From contig VDFB02373365.1 in NCBI GenBank assembly GCA_007258455.2, positions 225,336,194 to 225,400,193 of the forward strand: DNA of 64,000 nt, read 5' to 3'. The notes under the pieces are model-generated. The model had not been told where the DNA came from. It saw nothing but the letters and a program-made list of their open reading frames with translations, and did not search any database. The first letter of the stretch is position 1. Each line of letters begins with the position of its first letter. The position numbers were made by a program, and so were the translations under genes. Origin of the DNA: Sequoia sempervirens. Its lineage: Eukaryota; Streptophyta; Pinopsida; Cupressales; Cupressaceae. This document shows positions 34,317 to 47,065 of the stretch, piece by piece.

Positions 34317-35722
34317 TATTAATAAATATTTAACTAGCTCCCTTCAGGTGTATTTTCCTCTATGCATCAGCCCGCGTATCACAGGTAATCAACTCGGCCT
34401 TTTATCTAAGTGTTGCTCTCTTGATCCACGTGTCTACTCTTTGCAACCCCAAGTTTCTATATTCCTTTCACATCCTAGGAAACCCCTCTATGCTTCCATG
34501 TGTCGTGGCTGTAGGATATTTTTTATCATTTTTTCTTGTTGCCTCATTGGGCTCCACTCGAGTGCTAGGAAGCCCTCATTCCCAACAAGTTTTGTGGACC
34601 CCACAATTTTTATCTGCAGTGTACTCTTGCTACATGTCTGCTCTTAGCAAAACTTTTAGTGTAGAGATGAAGGAACAACCGCGGGCAGTGAAATGCTACC
34701 ACACATCTCTTTTGCACCCAACTGGTGATCATTCCCTCCACTATGGTTAAGTAATCTTCCCATTCGACACGTGTAGCCTTAGCACAAGTCTTCAGCGGCA
34801 AGAGAGAGAGGTTCACATGGGCAGTGAAGGGATGCCATGTGCCTAGTCATCAAATCTCATATTTGGGCGATGGTCTAGATGAACCAAACACTGCTATTGG
34901 CCACTACGTGTCATAGTAATTTGCTCAGGATGGTGACACTTGTTTGATTAAGCCTTGTTGGGACCACCACCATCATTTCTAGAGGATGCACCTATGCCTG
35001 GAATGACCAAATGCTTGGTTTCAAATTGTTTCTATTGGAATGGCTTGGGGAATATTCTGATTTTAGCATCATTGCCAAGCGATTGTGAAATCTTTTCTGT
35101 TACTGCTCTCTAAAGCAGTGGAAGTTTTTTCCTGCTATATATACTTTTCTTTGTTGTGAGAAAAGGGTTGAGAATTTAGAGGAAACATTGGTTTTGGTTA
35201 AAGATGCTAGGCCTTTATTGTTGTTTTATTTTATTGCAAAAACTTTTAGACTGTGCCAATTGTCCAACCTTTCTATTCTTTCATGCTATTTGATCAAACT
35301 GTAAACTATGATTTTATTGTCTAGACATTTCATTTGAGAACTTCTATATATGTTGAATGCAAGTTTGCTAACCTAGACCATGTCTAATGACTCTTCTTAT
35401 TAGGAATGTATGCAATATTATTTTATGTCAACGAATGGATTTTCTATGCTGTAATCTTGAGTTTCTAATTTTTTGGAACACTACAAGCACCAATCAGGCC
35501 CTTAGATCTATGATTTATCATGCCTATCATTAAGTCTTGGTGCATTACTTTAGGTTAGACTTTATTTTATTATATATGTTTCCTTTCCCTTTCCAAACTC
35601 CCTTTATAGAAGAAGCTGACTTTTCTAAAAACCCGAAGGTCACTCGGTTTAGTGCAAAAGGGTCCCCCATAAACTGAGTTTCCCATAAGACACTGTTACC
35701 TCATCAAATTTTTGCGTCAACA
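34317..35722 (+). mobile_element. Element A 5' LTR
   Basis: The 5' end reads TATTAATAAATATTTAA (the 3' copy keeps TGTTAATAAATA), and it ends GTCAACA. Internal open frames at 34,348-34,750 are by-products. Confidence 0.85.
35136..35143 (+). promoter_or_regulatory. TATA box in element A 5' LTR
   Basis: TATATATA, followed by ctttt; conserved at 61,323-61,330 in the other LTR. Confidence 0.5.
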
Positions 35723-35735
35723 ATTTTTTCTTTTT

Positions 35736-35758
35736 CTAGCACACCCAATGGGACCGAG
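35736..35758 (+). other. PBS-like site of element A
   Basis: TAGCACACCCAATGGGACCG occupies the place and resembles the TGGCGCCCACCGTGGGACCG-type leader of many plant gypsy elements, but is mutated and about 14 nt from the LTR end. Confidence 0.4.
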
Positions 35759-35788
35759 CTTAAATGAATTTGTGTTTTAGAAGGGTGT

Positions 35789-37170
35789 ATGAGCCATCAT
35801 CCTGTAACTAGATCCCAAACCGCAAGCAACCCCAATTTGCTAGTACCTCCACTGGGAACAACACAAGCCACAAATCAGTTGGTAACTGTTCCACTACCAC
35901 CAGTTGTTCCTCTAACCATGTTGTTGGCCACCAACAAAATTTATGTAACATGGGATGCTAAAAGTCCCCTAGTAGCCCCAGTAGCACCTGATGTCTGGGG
36001 CGCTATCCTAGTTTAAGCTATGAAAGCTATAGTCAAGTTTACTGGAGATGGCTCAAGAACACCCACAAAAAATTTACAAGATGTTGTGGATGTGTGTCTA
36101 GTACACATGATTACAATGCAGAATGTAGCTCTGAGGCTTCTCGCTGCGTCTTTTAAAGGCAAGGCACTAGATTGGTACCAAACACTATCACTTAGCACTA
36201 TTCACACTTGGGACGAACTCGAAGATCCATTCTATGAGAGGTTCTCAAATGACAAAGATTACTCTTCACGAAATTATCAACTATCTGTCATAAAATGAGC
36301 TCCCAGGAGCCTCTTACAGACTTTAATACCCAATTTCACAAAAAATGGCAGATGATCTCTGTTACTATACGCCCGACTCCTGAGTTGGCATTCATATTTT
36401 ATTTGAAGTCCATTATTTCTGACATTTCTATGATGATCAAGTCTTTGGGAGGAGCTACTCCACCCGATGCTTACAATGTCACTGTCAAAGCCGAGAATCA
36501 TTTGATAGATTGTGGAAAGTTGCCTCCTCAACCTATTATATCAATATTTCTTGAAATATCGATTCCCACACAAGTATTCATGTCAACTAGTGTGCCCGTA
36601 ACTCCCCATTTGATGTACACATATGCGGAAGCCCCACAAAATGTAGCCTCTACATTGGGTTCTTCTAAAGATGAAATGAGCGACCTCAAAGAGATGTTGA
36701 AGACCATGGAAAATGATATAACCACTCTTAAGCAAAACCAATCAATGCCTTTGAAGCCTACATATCAAAACTATCAAGGCGGGCGGTCCTCATATCAGTA
36801 GAATCAGTACTAGGGCATGCCTCGCACTAATCCACCAGCTCAAACCACCAACCAAATAGTGTCCCCTACTCTGTTGATGATCGCTTCACCAAGATCGAGT
36901 AGGGAATTAATCATAGGGAAAAACAACCTCATTGATGACATTAATCTGTGGTGCTTCCCTTGTAGCAATGCGCATATGCCCTGGAATTGTCTGTGTGGAA
37001 ACTTGCAACAAAAGGTGGCAGAGCAGCACAACCAAGGTGTAGCAACAGATTACATAGGTTATATATATGCCTCACCACAAATGGAGAGTGTAGTTCTTAC
37101 TGCGCAAATGCAAGGAATGCCTCTAGAACAAGAATCCAATATCACTACTGATCACACACTTTTTTCCTAG
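35789..37170 (+). pseudogene. Element A gag
   Basis: The capsid-like gag domain is clear: LRLLAASFKGKALDWYQTL then TWDELEDPFYERFSND (PF03732-type). A TAA at 36,014 and a frame change near 36,295 break the N-terminal half. From 36,295 the frame stays open except for TAG codons at 36,799, 36,811 and 37,168. A degenerate zinc knuckle CFPCSNAHMPWNC follows. Gag would form the particle that packages the element RNA. Confidence 0.85.
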
Positions 37171-38370
37171 ATGGAGGAAGAAGCAACGGTGTTTCCTAAT
37201 GATACATTCATATCCAAAATAGTGCAAGTGCAATATGATTATAACACGTGCTCAAAGATGAGATTTATTGGTGAGTCAAATGTTCTACATCTAGCGAGCC
37301 TGCAAATCAAAGGTGCTTCTAATAAGATTCCTGGCACTTCTACTGCCCTGCTACCATCTCAACCACATGAGGAAATTGTTATAACAAGAGCCAAGGAGCA
37401 GAAATCTCTGAGTTTGTCACCTTTTAATGTGGTAGAACAATTAAAGAATTCATCCGCTAATGTGTGTCTATGGGACATTCTAGCTATCCTAGAGCAAAAA
37501 TTGCTATTATAGAAGGTGCTTCAAGAAGAGGTCAGCTTAGTACCAACATAGCAGTTTGTCAGTGCAGAGGTTGTTAATCAAACACCACTGGCTAAAGTCT
37601 TTACAAACAATACAAAAGAATCCCCTGTCGAGGTTAGAGATAAGTTGAGACCCCAACCCTTCTTCTTGACTCTCATTATAGGAAAGAAGTTATTGCATAA
37701 TGCTATGATTGATTCTAGTGCTAGCACCACAGTTATGCCTAAACAGATAGTCGAAGCTTTAGGACGCGGCTATGAACCTATGAAAATGGGGGTAATGTAC
37801 CTTGATGGGAACAAAGTTGAAACCATAGGTGTCATCAAGGCACTTCCTTTAACTCTATTTGCTTGCCCTACTATCATAGTGCCACAAGACACTGTGATCA
37901 TAGATGTTCCTCCTATGTTCGGTCTCTGTCAATCCCAAGAATTTACTTCAAAGGTGGGCAGATACCTATCCTTGGACTGGTCACATTTGATTCTCAGAAC
38001 CAAGCATGGCACAAATATGAAGATAGAATCGAAGGATTTTCATTCTGAACATGTTGCAGATGAAGCCCTGATCGATTTTGAAGCTGCACATACCTCTATC
38101 ACCAAGCAAGAAATGTATTGCATTGAATTACTAGAGAAAGAAAAGGTGAACGAAGACCAGAATAACAAAGAAGATGCTCTATTGAGTGAACACATGGATA
38201 GTGACCCTTTCATAAATTATCATCCTACAAGATTGGGAACCTATGTAATTTATGATGAAGACCAAGTACTCCCAAAGGTTGCCAAAGAGTTTGAAGGTAG
38301 CCAAGAAAATGAGCTATGGACACTGTACTTTGATGCAACAAGAGGTAAAGTAGGCACAGGATATGTCTAA
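37171..38370 (+). pseudogene. Element A protease, with start of RNase H
   Basis: It continues the gag frame without shift, interrupted only by TAG at 37,510 and 37,549. The aspartic protease motif reads MIDSSASTTVMPKQIVEALG; family members have DSGAS, so the catalytic triplet is altered to DSS. The C-terminal end (ELWTLYFDATRGKVGTGYV) is the first strand of an RNase H domain. No reverse transcriptase lies between protease and RNase H. Confidence 0.8.
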
Positions 38371-38900
38371 TATCTCCATAAGATGAAACATTGCTAAGTT
38401 CTTTACATTTTCATTTCACTTGTTCAAACAATAAGGCTGAAATGAAGGATTAGTTCAAGGTTTAAGCCTTGCAAAATGAATGGGCACTAAGCAAGTAATG
38501 GTGTTTGGAGATTTTGAACTGATAGTCAACTAAGTCTAAGGGATTTCCATGGAAAGGAATGTCTTCATGAGATCCTATCAACATCGAGTCTAGGACCTGG
38601 TTGAGAGTTTTCAAGCCTTCAACATCCAGACTATTCCCCAAGGACAAAATGGCAATGTAGATCACATGGGCATGATTGGTGCCTAGTTTGATCCTACCTC
38701 TGACCTTATCCATAATGAACATTCAGTGCGAGTACTAGTCTGATTGGTGATTCCTGACAATGATCAAAGTTGGAAATTTTTTGAAAGTGATGAACACATC
38801 ACCTTGTTCGTCTAGTAGTCAGGGGAATTCATCAATCAGCTTCAACCAAAGATTGTCGAAGCTTATGAAGGAAAAATTATGCAGCTCAAATCTAACAAGC
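38309..38900 (+). pseudogene. RNase H-like domain of element A (plus strand)
   Basis: Across a frame change after 38,370 the pieces WTLYFDA, DETLLSSLHFHFTCSNNKAE, VFGDFELIVN and SYQHRV.DLVESFQAFNIQTI follow the order of the RNase H domain found before integrase in plant Tat-like gypsy elements. The trailing QLKSNKLLKGLVTL is also typical of that linker. The domain is dead because of stops and shifts. Confidence 0.65.
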
Positions 38901-38944
38901 TTCTGAAAGGATTGGTTACTCTCAAAAAATATTCTAAATCTCCA

Positions 38945-39830
38945 CACTTTAGGCCTTGGTTAGAAGCCTTCTTTTCAAACCATCACTTGACCAATTGTTG
39001 GTGGTTTGTCATGGCTATTAAGGAATTCTCCCTTTTTTCTTGTACTTCTAATAGTTCAGCAAGCCAAACCTCCATGGTGCCATTTTGTTCTATCTTGAGA
39101 GATTTCAAAAGTTGGAGTGTCAGAATCTCCATAGATATAGGTAATAGTGCCTCTTTCCTATATACCAATGTATAAGGCCAAGTCTTAAGGACTTGATTAG
39201 GAGTTATGCGGTTTTCCTAGAGCACTTCTCATAGTTTTTTATGCCATTCCCTCTGGTGTTCCAAACCAATTCTTTTAAGGAGTTAGACTAGGCTCTTGTT
39301 TGTTGACTCTGCTAGGACGTTTCCCTATAGGTAATAATTTGATGATTTCTTCAGGAATATGCCATTCATTAATGCAAAGCGACATACCTTTGTGCCTAGG
39401 AAAGCTCTGGCATTATCAGAAATGATAGTCTTCAGAGGACCGAACCTTGTCACCAACTCTTCAAGGAAATCCACAATCTCTGTTTCTGTTGCATTTTTAA
39501 GGGGAACGACCTATGTCCATCTTGTGAAGTAATCTGTGGCAGTCAGAATCCACTTGTTTCTAGCACTAGAAGTTGGATTAATCATCTCGATGAAGTACAG
39601 GCCCCATTGTGCAAATGATTCATCTGCCACTATAGGTTTGAGAGGCATTGTAGAATGTTTCCTTCTGTCAGTAAAGAACTGGCATTTTTTGCAAGATTTT
39701 ACCAAAGAGTGGGAGTCATTGAAAAGTATAGGCCAATAGTAACCTGCACACATGATTTTGATGGTGGTGGCCTTAGCACAGAAGTGTTTGCATGTAGCAC
39801 TATTGTGGAACACGTCAAGGATCCTCTTTG
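38945..39830 (-). pseudogene. Gypsy integrase (inverted block)
   Basis: Minus strand, N to C: a zinc-binding-like start (HNSATCKHFCAKATTIK..), AGYYWPILFNDSHSLVKSC, LKPIVADESFAQWGLYF (the expected catalytic Asp of WGLDF is Tyr), WILTATDYFTRWT, FGPLKTIISDNARAFLG (second Asp) and AESTNKSL (Glu). The C-terminal part has VYRKEALLPISMEI and MTNHQQLVK. It shows several stops and frame changes. Confidence 0.8.
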
Positions 39831-39849
39831 CTTGCTATGAAGTAACCCA

Positions 39850-40560
39850 TCACAAAAGTAGACCATTGAATTTTTTTTTGAAAAAGATCCCCTCCACTAG
39901 CGTATATCCACAATTTTGTAGTAGGTAGTATCTCCTCTTTTGGGATAAAAGACCTGATGGATACTTTCCTGTTTGCATAAACACCATTCTATCTATCAGC
40001 CAACAACCCTTTGATTTTGGCTCATTTATCAAAACAAGCTCTGGTTTCTCTCCTGCGATGGGTATCTCCTCATCCTGCACCATGTATTCACATAGTCCTC
40101 TCCCTCTTATGGTTTTAGTGGGTTTGAAATCAATATCATATTCAAGGATCTTGGTGATCCAATTAGCTCTTTTTTCTATGATTTCTCCTTCCATGATATA
40201 TTCGCGAACACTAGAATGAGCGACAGAAACAAAAACTTTTTTGCAAGAAACTAGATGGCATAACTTTTTAAGTTCCTTCACTATTACAAAGGCCTATTTT
40301 TTGACGAAATTATAATTTTTCTCTATTCCTTCAAGGTCCTAGAGTAGAATGCCACTGGATGTTCTCCCTTTCCTTCATCATCTTTTTGGGTTAGGCAATA
40401 GTGATACTGCACTTTCTATTGAATGCATACATTATCAAATCCTTAGATAAATCTAGATTAACCAGTACCAGAGCTGAGGAAATAGCTTGCTTAACTTTTT
40501 CAAAGGCTTCCTGAGCTTTGGTAATCCACTTGAATGCCTGGTCCTTTTTAACAAAATTTA
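39850..40560 (-). pseudogene. Gypsy RNase H / connection (inverted block)
   Basis: Minus strand. After VAFYSRTLKE near 40,340 comes an open piece (40,281-39,850) with KRANWITKILEYDIDFKPTK then TIRGRGLCEYM, the usual end of the RT-associated RNase H in plant gypsy elements, leading into the integrase N-terminal region (MQTGKYPSGLL..). Confidence 0.75.
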
Positions 40561-41560
40561 CCTTGCCCAGTGTTCACTAGAAGGGGAAGTTCCTTGATAG
40601 CTTTCACCTATTCGAGGTTGATTGAAATTCCTTCCTTAGATACCAAATTTCCTAATAGCTTGCCTTGGAGTACTCCGAATACGCATTCTTTTGGATTTAG
40701 GGAAACCTCGAACTCCTGGAACTTTTGAAAAACTATTTTTAAGTGGTCAAAATGATCATCCTTAGATTTAGAAAACATAGTAAATCATCCAAATAAATTA
40801 GAATAAACTTATTGATTAGCTCACTGAATATGATATCCATTTCCCTTTGGAAAATTTCCCCTGCATTGGATAAACCAAAAGGCATTTTAGCATATGAAAA
40901 TGTTCCCCACTTTATGGTGAACATGGTCTTGTGTTGATCCTCTTCTTTAACTTGGATCTAATTGTAACTGGAGAAACTGTCTAGTAGAGAAAACATTTTT
41001 GATCCTGCAACTGTTTGTAAGATTGGCTCCATAGAAGGCAACAGATGATGGTCCTTCAGGGATGCTTTGTTTAGGTCTCAAAAGTTCACACACAAATGGA
41101 TATCTCCATTATTCTTTCAGATTGGGACTAGATTGGATACCCAAGTACTATGCTTGATTGAGAAGACAATGGGTGACTAAATTAGCCTAGTTAACTTTTG
41201 CGCCATTAGCGCTTCAATTTTAGGGTTTACTAGCCTCTACTTTTGTCAGATTATTTTTGCACCTTCTGTTAGCTCAATCATGTGCTGAATGATATCAGGA
41301 TCATATCCCTCCAAATCATCATAGGACCAGGCCACTACTCCATATTTTTCATAGAAACTATTGAGTCTTTCTTTATCATGAGGCAGGACATCTTTCCCGA
41401 TTTGAAGATTCCTGCCATCTGAGACCCGAAGGTCTACGCAATCACTTTTATATGCTATGAACTTCCACTTATCATTTCTTGCATCATCACAATCAACTAA
41501 AGTATGATAAAAGGGCCGCTAAGCCAAGTCAACATTGTAAATTTGATACCCTATGGGAGG
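40560..41560 (-). pseudogene. Gypsy reverse transcriptase (inverted block)
   Basis: Minus-strand fragments in order: YDPDIIQHMIELTEGAK, HSTWVSNLVPI, DIHLCVNF.DLNKASLKDHH, SLLDSFSSYN, TMFTIKWGTFSYAKMPFGLS, and the active-site box LIYLDDLL at about 40,780. The YLDD box is intact, but stops elsewhere end the frame. Confidence 0.85.
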
Positions 41561-42129
41561 GCCCCTTTAAAATCATTTAGTGCAGGGAGCATAACGCTTT
41601 TGAGTTATAAAATATGGAACAGGATCCCTTAGGAATCCTGGTCAATGGGATTCATCTTAAGCTGTTTCATTAAGTGTTGAGTTCTATTTTTGCACGTATG
41701 TGAATAATGCTTTTATTTTATTTTCCCTTTCTTTGGCCGGTCTTTTTCAAAATTGGTTTGTGTTTTTGTGGATTTAACACATTATTACGGAGGATAGGGC
41801 AACAGGATTTATTTGCATTTTAAACACACCCATGTACAAAGAAATTGAACACATGTTATAAAAGAGCCCATAAATTGACATGCAAAATGAAAGAAAGAGC
41901 CATGGATTTTTATAAAGATATATATCTATTTATATATATTCTTTTGTTTTTACATTGCAAAATGGCTAAGGAAGCCATAATCCAAAAACTATACAACTAT
42001 TCAAGCTATTCTATCATATATGCAAAATTTATAGCCTTTTTCAAGCTTATATACAAAACTGTAAGGCAAGAGGTGTATGCAACAATAGGAAATAAAGAAA
42101 CTCGGCAACATTTTTTATAGGAGCAGGGA
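41561..42129. other. Unassigned sequence in element A
   Basis: No recognisable domain. The plus-strand open frame at 41,845-42,120 is AT-biased and without motif. Confidence 0.4.
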
Positions 42130-42780
42130 GGCTTTTCATCCAAGGGCACGGGAGGTAGCAATTGGTGCATCTATGGCACCGTCTACCACTTCTTCTACAA
42201 TGGTGCCTACCACGTCTTTGTCAGCAGGTTCTTCAATAGCAGAAGTAGCATCATTCAATACAACCACCATTGGAAAGAGAAGCACCAGGTTCTTGAAGTT
42301 GGTATACCAATTGACGTTGTAGAACAGTATCACATTCTAGCTACAAAATAGAAAGTGCAAGGCCTGGGTATCCCTCTATCGATGCTCATCGCATGTCTGA
42401 AGGTAGAATCCACTGAGAAACAACAACCATACAACTACTACTTCTTCCTCAACATAGCAATGAAGGTCACTGGTTGATGGTAGGCCTACCCCATATGCAG
42501 TGTGAGCAACAATCTCACCTAGGCCATTCAAGTACTTTCTTGGAAAAATTTCCTTGACCAGCTTCAGAATGACAGGCTAGGGGATGCCAATGTCTAACAT
42601 TGAAGCTACAAAGTGTGAATAGATATCAGTATTCACATGGTACTTATCCTCGTACTATATGAAGTCCCTACCCAGAACCCATTTTATGGCTACCAAAACC
42701 AAGGAATGCTTATTCTTTGTCATTCTTTTTAGCCATCTAGTGGAAACCTCCCCCAAAAATGTTGTCTGTCACGTATAGAG
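42130..42780 (-). pseudogene. Unknown TE reading-frame relic (minus)
   Basis: On the minus strand: KNKHSLVLVAIKWVLGRDFI, YEDKYHVNTDIYSHFVASML, VILKLVKEIFPRKYLNGLGE and IVAHTAYGVGLPST, then the open piece 42,333-42,136 (acidic, ending ATSRALG). The same strand as the inverted pol block suggests both came in together. Family unknown. Confidence 0.45.
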
Positions 42781-43620
42781 GTTAACCTAATAGGAGTATC
42801 CATGATTCTGACACTATGCTTATACCTTCTAACAAATACTGAAACTTACCTACCACTTAGCCTATGAGAAAACTTGCTTAAAACTATGCCAATAACCTAT
42901 CACTGCTCAAATGCTAAGTGTGATTTCCTCACTACTTACCATCCTATTTATAGAAATGATGAGAAGATGCATGCTAATCCATTTTCAGAAAAACATGATG
43001 ATAACTAGATGCCTTGAAAGGCGTGCCTAGGTTTGCTCACATTTCCAGACCAGTTGCATATGTAGAGGTATAGTTCAATACGTGCTAGATTAATAGGAGC
43101 TAATTAATTAGCTTTACAAAGGTGGTGATCATCAACAGTAAGCTACACAACCATAGGCTATTATGTCATCTCACAGGCATTTCCCATAGCCTAAGGCAAT
43201 ATCCATGTCTTTTTAGGTCGTAATTGTTTGCTTTGGCTTAATCATTCCATCTAGGATATTAATTACTAGCACATACTAACGCAAGGTTAGAAAGAAAATT
43301 TTTGGCTCAAGTTTCAAGGGAATCATAACATATCACACAGTTTCCAAATGCAATAATGAACTCTTGCTACCTCAAAATGGAAAGTAGTTCATTTTGCACG
43401 AATCACAAAATTAACGGTACATGCCGAATTGAATACAAAAAGCATGTTTTCCTCTACCACCTTGAGAAAAGATAGCTAAATATTGCATAAAAAGGTTTAA
43501 TGATTCAAAGTATTTTCAAAAACACCAAAGCTCAAGGTGTAGAGAAGTTTTTTTTAGCGTATCTAGAGCCAGATAAAAATAACAAAGTCCAGAACTCATA
43601 GAAGTCTTCATTTGAAGAAA
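42781..43620. other. Unassigned sequence in element A
   Basis: Nothing recognisable between the inverted block and the start of the extra frame. Confidence 0.4.
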
Positions 43621-46600
43621 ATGTCAGAGAGTTCATCTGAACAAATGCAGGAGGAGATTGGCTAGGAGTTGTTTATAGCCATAAAGTCTTCAGAGGATGT
43701 GTATGTCTATGAGGATTTGGAATATGCTATGCCTGGTATACCAATCAAGCCAAAGAGGGCGTATATGATAGAGTGGACCAGGCCCAAAGATTGTAGAAAC
43801 AAGAAAAGGATTGAGGAGAAATGGGATAATATTTATGACCCATGGCTCACAAAAAACCCTAAATCCTTAAGAGAAGCAGCCTATGCAAGGTTGACGACAC
43901 CAAAGGTGGACACCTCTACAGCAAGAAAGGTTTGGTACAGTGGTCTTCCACAATAGATTGTCTTGCTAGTGCATTACTACCCAGAGATAGTTGATGTTGC
44001 ATTTCAGTGTTATAACCCTAGCACCTGCTACATCGAGGACCAAAACTTAAGAGTTGACATCACCCCATAGGCCATTTGGCATATGCTATGCATCCCAGAA
44101 CCAAGTAAAACAAAAAAGAACATTGATTCCTTTTACCCTAGCAAAGGAGAAAAAACATGGAGGGCAATGAAAAAGAACATAGATTTCTTATTGGAAAAGA
44201 TTGGTAAGAAAAGTGTCCCAGGTGCTAAACTGCCAAGTATTTCATTGTTGCGCAGTGCATTACACGAGGATATGTAGGATGCCATGTCCATGCTAGCTTT
44301 TGTATGCGAGCAAGATTCTGATGAGATGGTGGAAACCTTTCAATTGGGACCGGCCTTCCAATTTTGCAAACACCGCGATACCTTCTAGTATGATTTTGTT
44401 GAGTTCATGGTAGATGAAATGATATAGAAAATAAAGAATTACTCGATAGAGGGAAAGTTTAGATTTCTTTCCTAGTTCACATGTTCTTACATCAAAACCC
44501 TAATTTCTTTGCCCGATATTTTGAATTATCAATTTTTGATGAATAGGGTAAGAGGAAGACAATATCCACGTGGATGCCCTTTCTTTCTATGTCATATGAT
44601 TATTATGCATTTTTTGATTATTTCATAACTCTTGTCTTGCATGATTTATGATGAGAAGGTGAAATAATTCAGCTCGATAGGGATCATACTAGATATATGC
44701 AGAGTTTCACTCCCACTTGTGACTAGTTCTTATGAACAAATTTCATGATTCTCTGGATGCGGGGTTTCACTGGTCAACCTTTCCTTCTCCCAGCCTTTGT
44801 CACAGATAGAGTGCTCACACTTGAAATGTATAGGCAGGTGTGTATCATTGAATTTACCTTCTGCAGCAAAAAAAGTGTCAAGAGAAAAGGATTCTTCACT
44901 TGTCTGAAGAATTTAAAATCGGTGACTCTGTTAAAGAAACAATCAGATCAGTTATTGTAGGATAAATTGGCTCATTTAGGGTTGGTTTTGGTAAATGAGA
45001 AATGGGATTAGAATCTTTTCAATGACTTGTTGGAGCTACACATGAAAGTTACATATGTTCCTTGACCTTACTGGGAGAAGCCGTGTAACCCGAAAACAAA
45101 CAAGGATGAATTTTTTTGTTGAATTGGTGTGTATTCCCACGCAAGATATTAGAGGACCTTGGCACAAGTTCTACTTTGCTGTGGTGGTGGCCAAGGATAG
45201 TGTTCACATGGAACACACCATGTATAACTTGTTGCAGAAGGATGAGGAATGGACTGATGAAAAAATAGAAGCTTTCTAGAAGTATTTCCAAGAGATAGGG
45301 CAATTGGATGCCCCTTATGATAGTCTAAAGGAGGACAAGCAATTTGAACAATGGTGGGATGATGACCACCCCAACCTAGACTCTAGCATTAATAGGAGTG
45401 AGGACCTAGAGGATGAGTCATAAGTGCAAGAAGAAGAAGCAACAACTTATGCATCCTCCACGCCAAAGGAAAAGGGGTTTGGACAACCCGCCTATGTGGC
45501 CACAAATGTGTGTTTTAATATATCAAGGGCTTCACATGCACTTACTTGGGCCACTAAGGAAGCCATGATATCATAGCAACAAACGATAATAGTTGTCAAA
45601 GCTCGAGAGACCCCACCCGCAAAGCGGTAGCACATAGAGAGCATTATTGGAGAAGGTTCACAAGAAACCACTGGAAGACAAGTGCTTGCAGCTAGCTAGA
45701 TGCCTAAGGCTGGTTAAGAGTTGCCAATGATTCTGGAGCTGCCATCGACTAGTCAACAGGTAAAACTTGCTCCTTCTTCCCTTGCTTCTCATTCCTTGGT
45801 ATTTGGCCCTGCCTCAGCAGTGATCCCTACCACAAGTATTGGCCCTTTGTTTCCCACTTTTAATCCAACATATATAGGAGGTTTCACCCAATTCTCGCAG
45901 ACCACTCCAATTGGCCTTAATCCTTCGTGAACCCTTACACCCACTATTGCCACTCAGGCTCTCCTTGCCTCCCTTTCCAAAAACATGGCCCCTATGGGTA
46001 CCCCTTCTTCTGATATTGTTGCAGATCCTCTTCCATCACAATATGTTGACTCCATAATGACAACTCTTCCACCATCCTAGCTTATGATTCCTCTAGCCGA
46101 TTCACCAATTTAGTCATGGTAAGTGACTAGCCCTTCTGGTATTCCTCAAACCAAGCTTTGGAATGTGCCCCACTTCTCCCTGTAAACTGTCACTCTCTAG
46201 ATGAAACAAATGCCCACACCTATGAGGGTCCCTATGCCCTACCTTTTGGTGCTCCTTTTGTAGGCAGACTAGTTTCGTCGCTAGCTGAATTTATGGCAAA
46301 GATTGATTGCAGAAAGGAGGCACGCACAAGTAGAATGCAAAAGTGCAGGGAAAAAGATGACAGTGCTTTTGTTGAGCCAAAAATACATACTCTTTATGAT
46401 GAAACTCGAAAGGAATTGAAGTTTACAACCATGTACCCAAGATTAACCAAGCCTCAGGGGGAGATGCACCCAGAAGATTATGAAATATATGCACGGTAGG
46501 GCTTGACATGAAGGTGGCCCAACCACAAGATAAGGTTGAGATTATGGAAGAAACACAACAGGTGGTCACCTCTGACTTTCTCAAAACTGGCCGCTAGTTA

Positions 46601-47065
46601 AAGAAGAAGGATGAGCACCTTAAAGCAGTAAGGGAAAGGGTTAGTTTTTTAGAGAAAAAAGAGAAGTCCCTGGAGGCAGATATTGCATGTATGACAGAGA
46701 GGGCACTGTCAATAGAGGATGAGAAGAACAAACTTTAGGGTGAGCTTGTGAAGATTCAGACTACTGACCCTGCCATGGTAAAAGAGCTACAATTGAAGAA
46801 TTTGGAGATAAAGCAGAATCTGCGGCTGAAGAATGAAGAGATAGAGCGACTTCGCCTTGAGTATAGTCAAGGAATGACTCAGAGGAATGAAGCTTTTGGA
46901 GCACCAACAAGCTCAATATGAGTAGAAAACACAAGAAAAAGAGGTTGAATTTAATGGCCTAAAAGCTCAATTAGAGGAAGAGCTCCAATAGACAATGTCT
47001 TCTCTGGACATGCACTTAGCAAATCACTCTCAAGCCGAGGAGAATTGGAATAAAGAAATGAGTAG
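43621..47065 (+). pseudogene. Element A extra reading frame, first part
   Basis: It begins MSESSSEQMQEEIG and runs in one frame to about 44,625, broken only by TAG at 43,663, 43,954, 44,068, 44,275, 44,386, 44,425 and 44,473. Recognisable stretches include KPKRAYMIEWTRPKDCRNKK, WDNIYDPWLTKNPKSLREAA, CYNPSTCYIEDQNLRVDITP and IWHMLCIPEPS. The last two are reminiscent of the plant-transposon-associated domains found in extra ORFs of plant retroelements, but I cannot assign a family. The same frame resumes at 45,055-45,930 (Ser/Pro/Thr-rich). From about 46,540 a long coiled coil follows (VRERVSFLEKKEKSLEADIA, LQLKNLEIKQNLRLKNEEIE). Element B interrupts it after EENWNKEMSS. Confidence 0.6.

Noticed and set aside
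34348..34816. Overlapping open frames of about 70-110 codons
   Set aside because: They lie inside the element A 5' LTR and are not conserved as frames in the 3' LTR.
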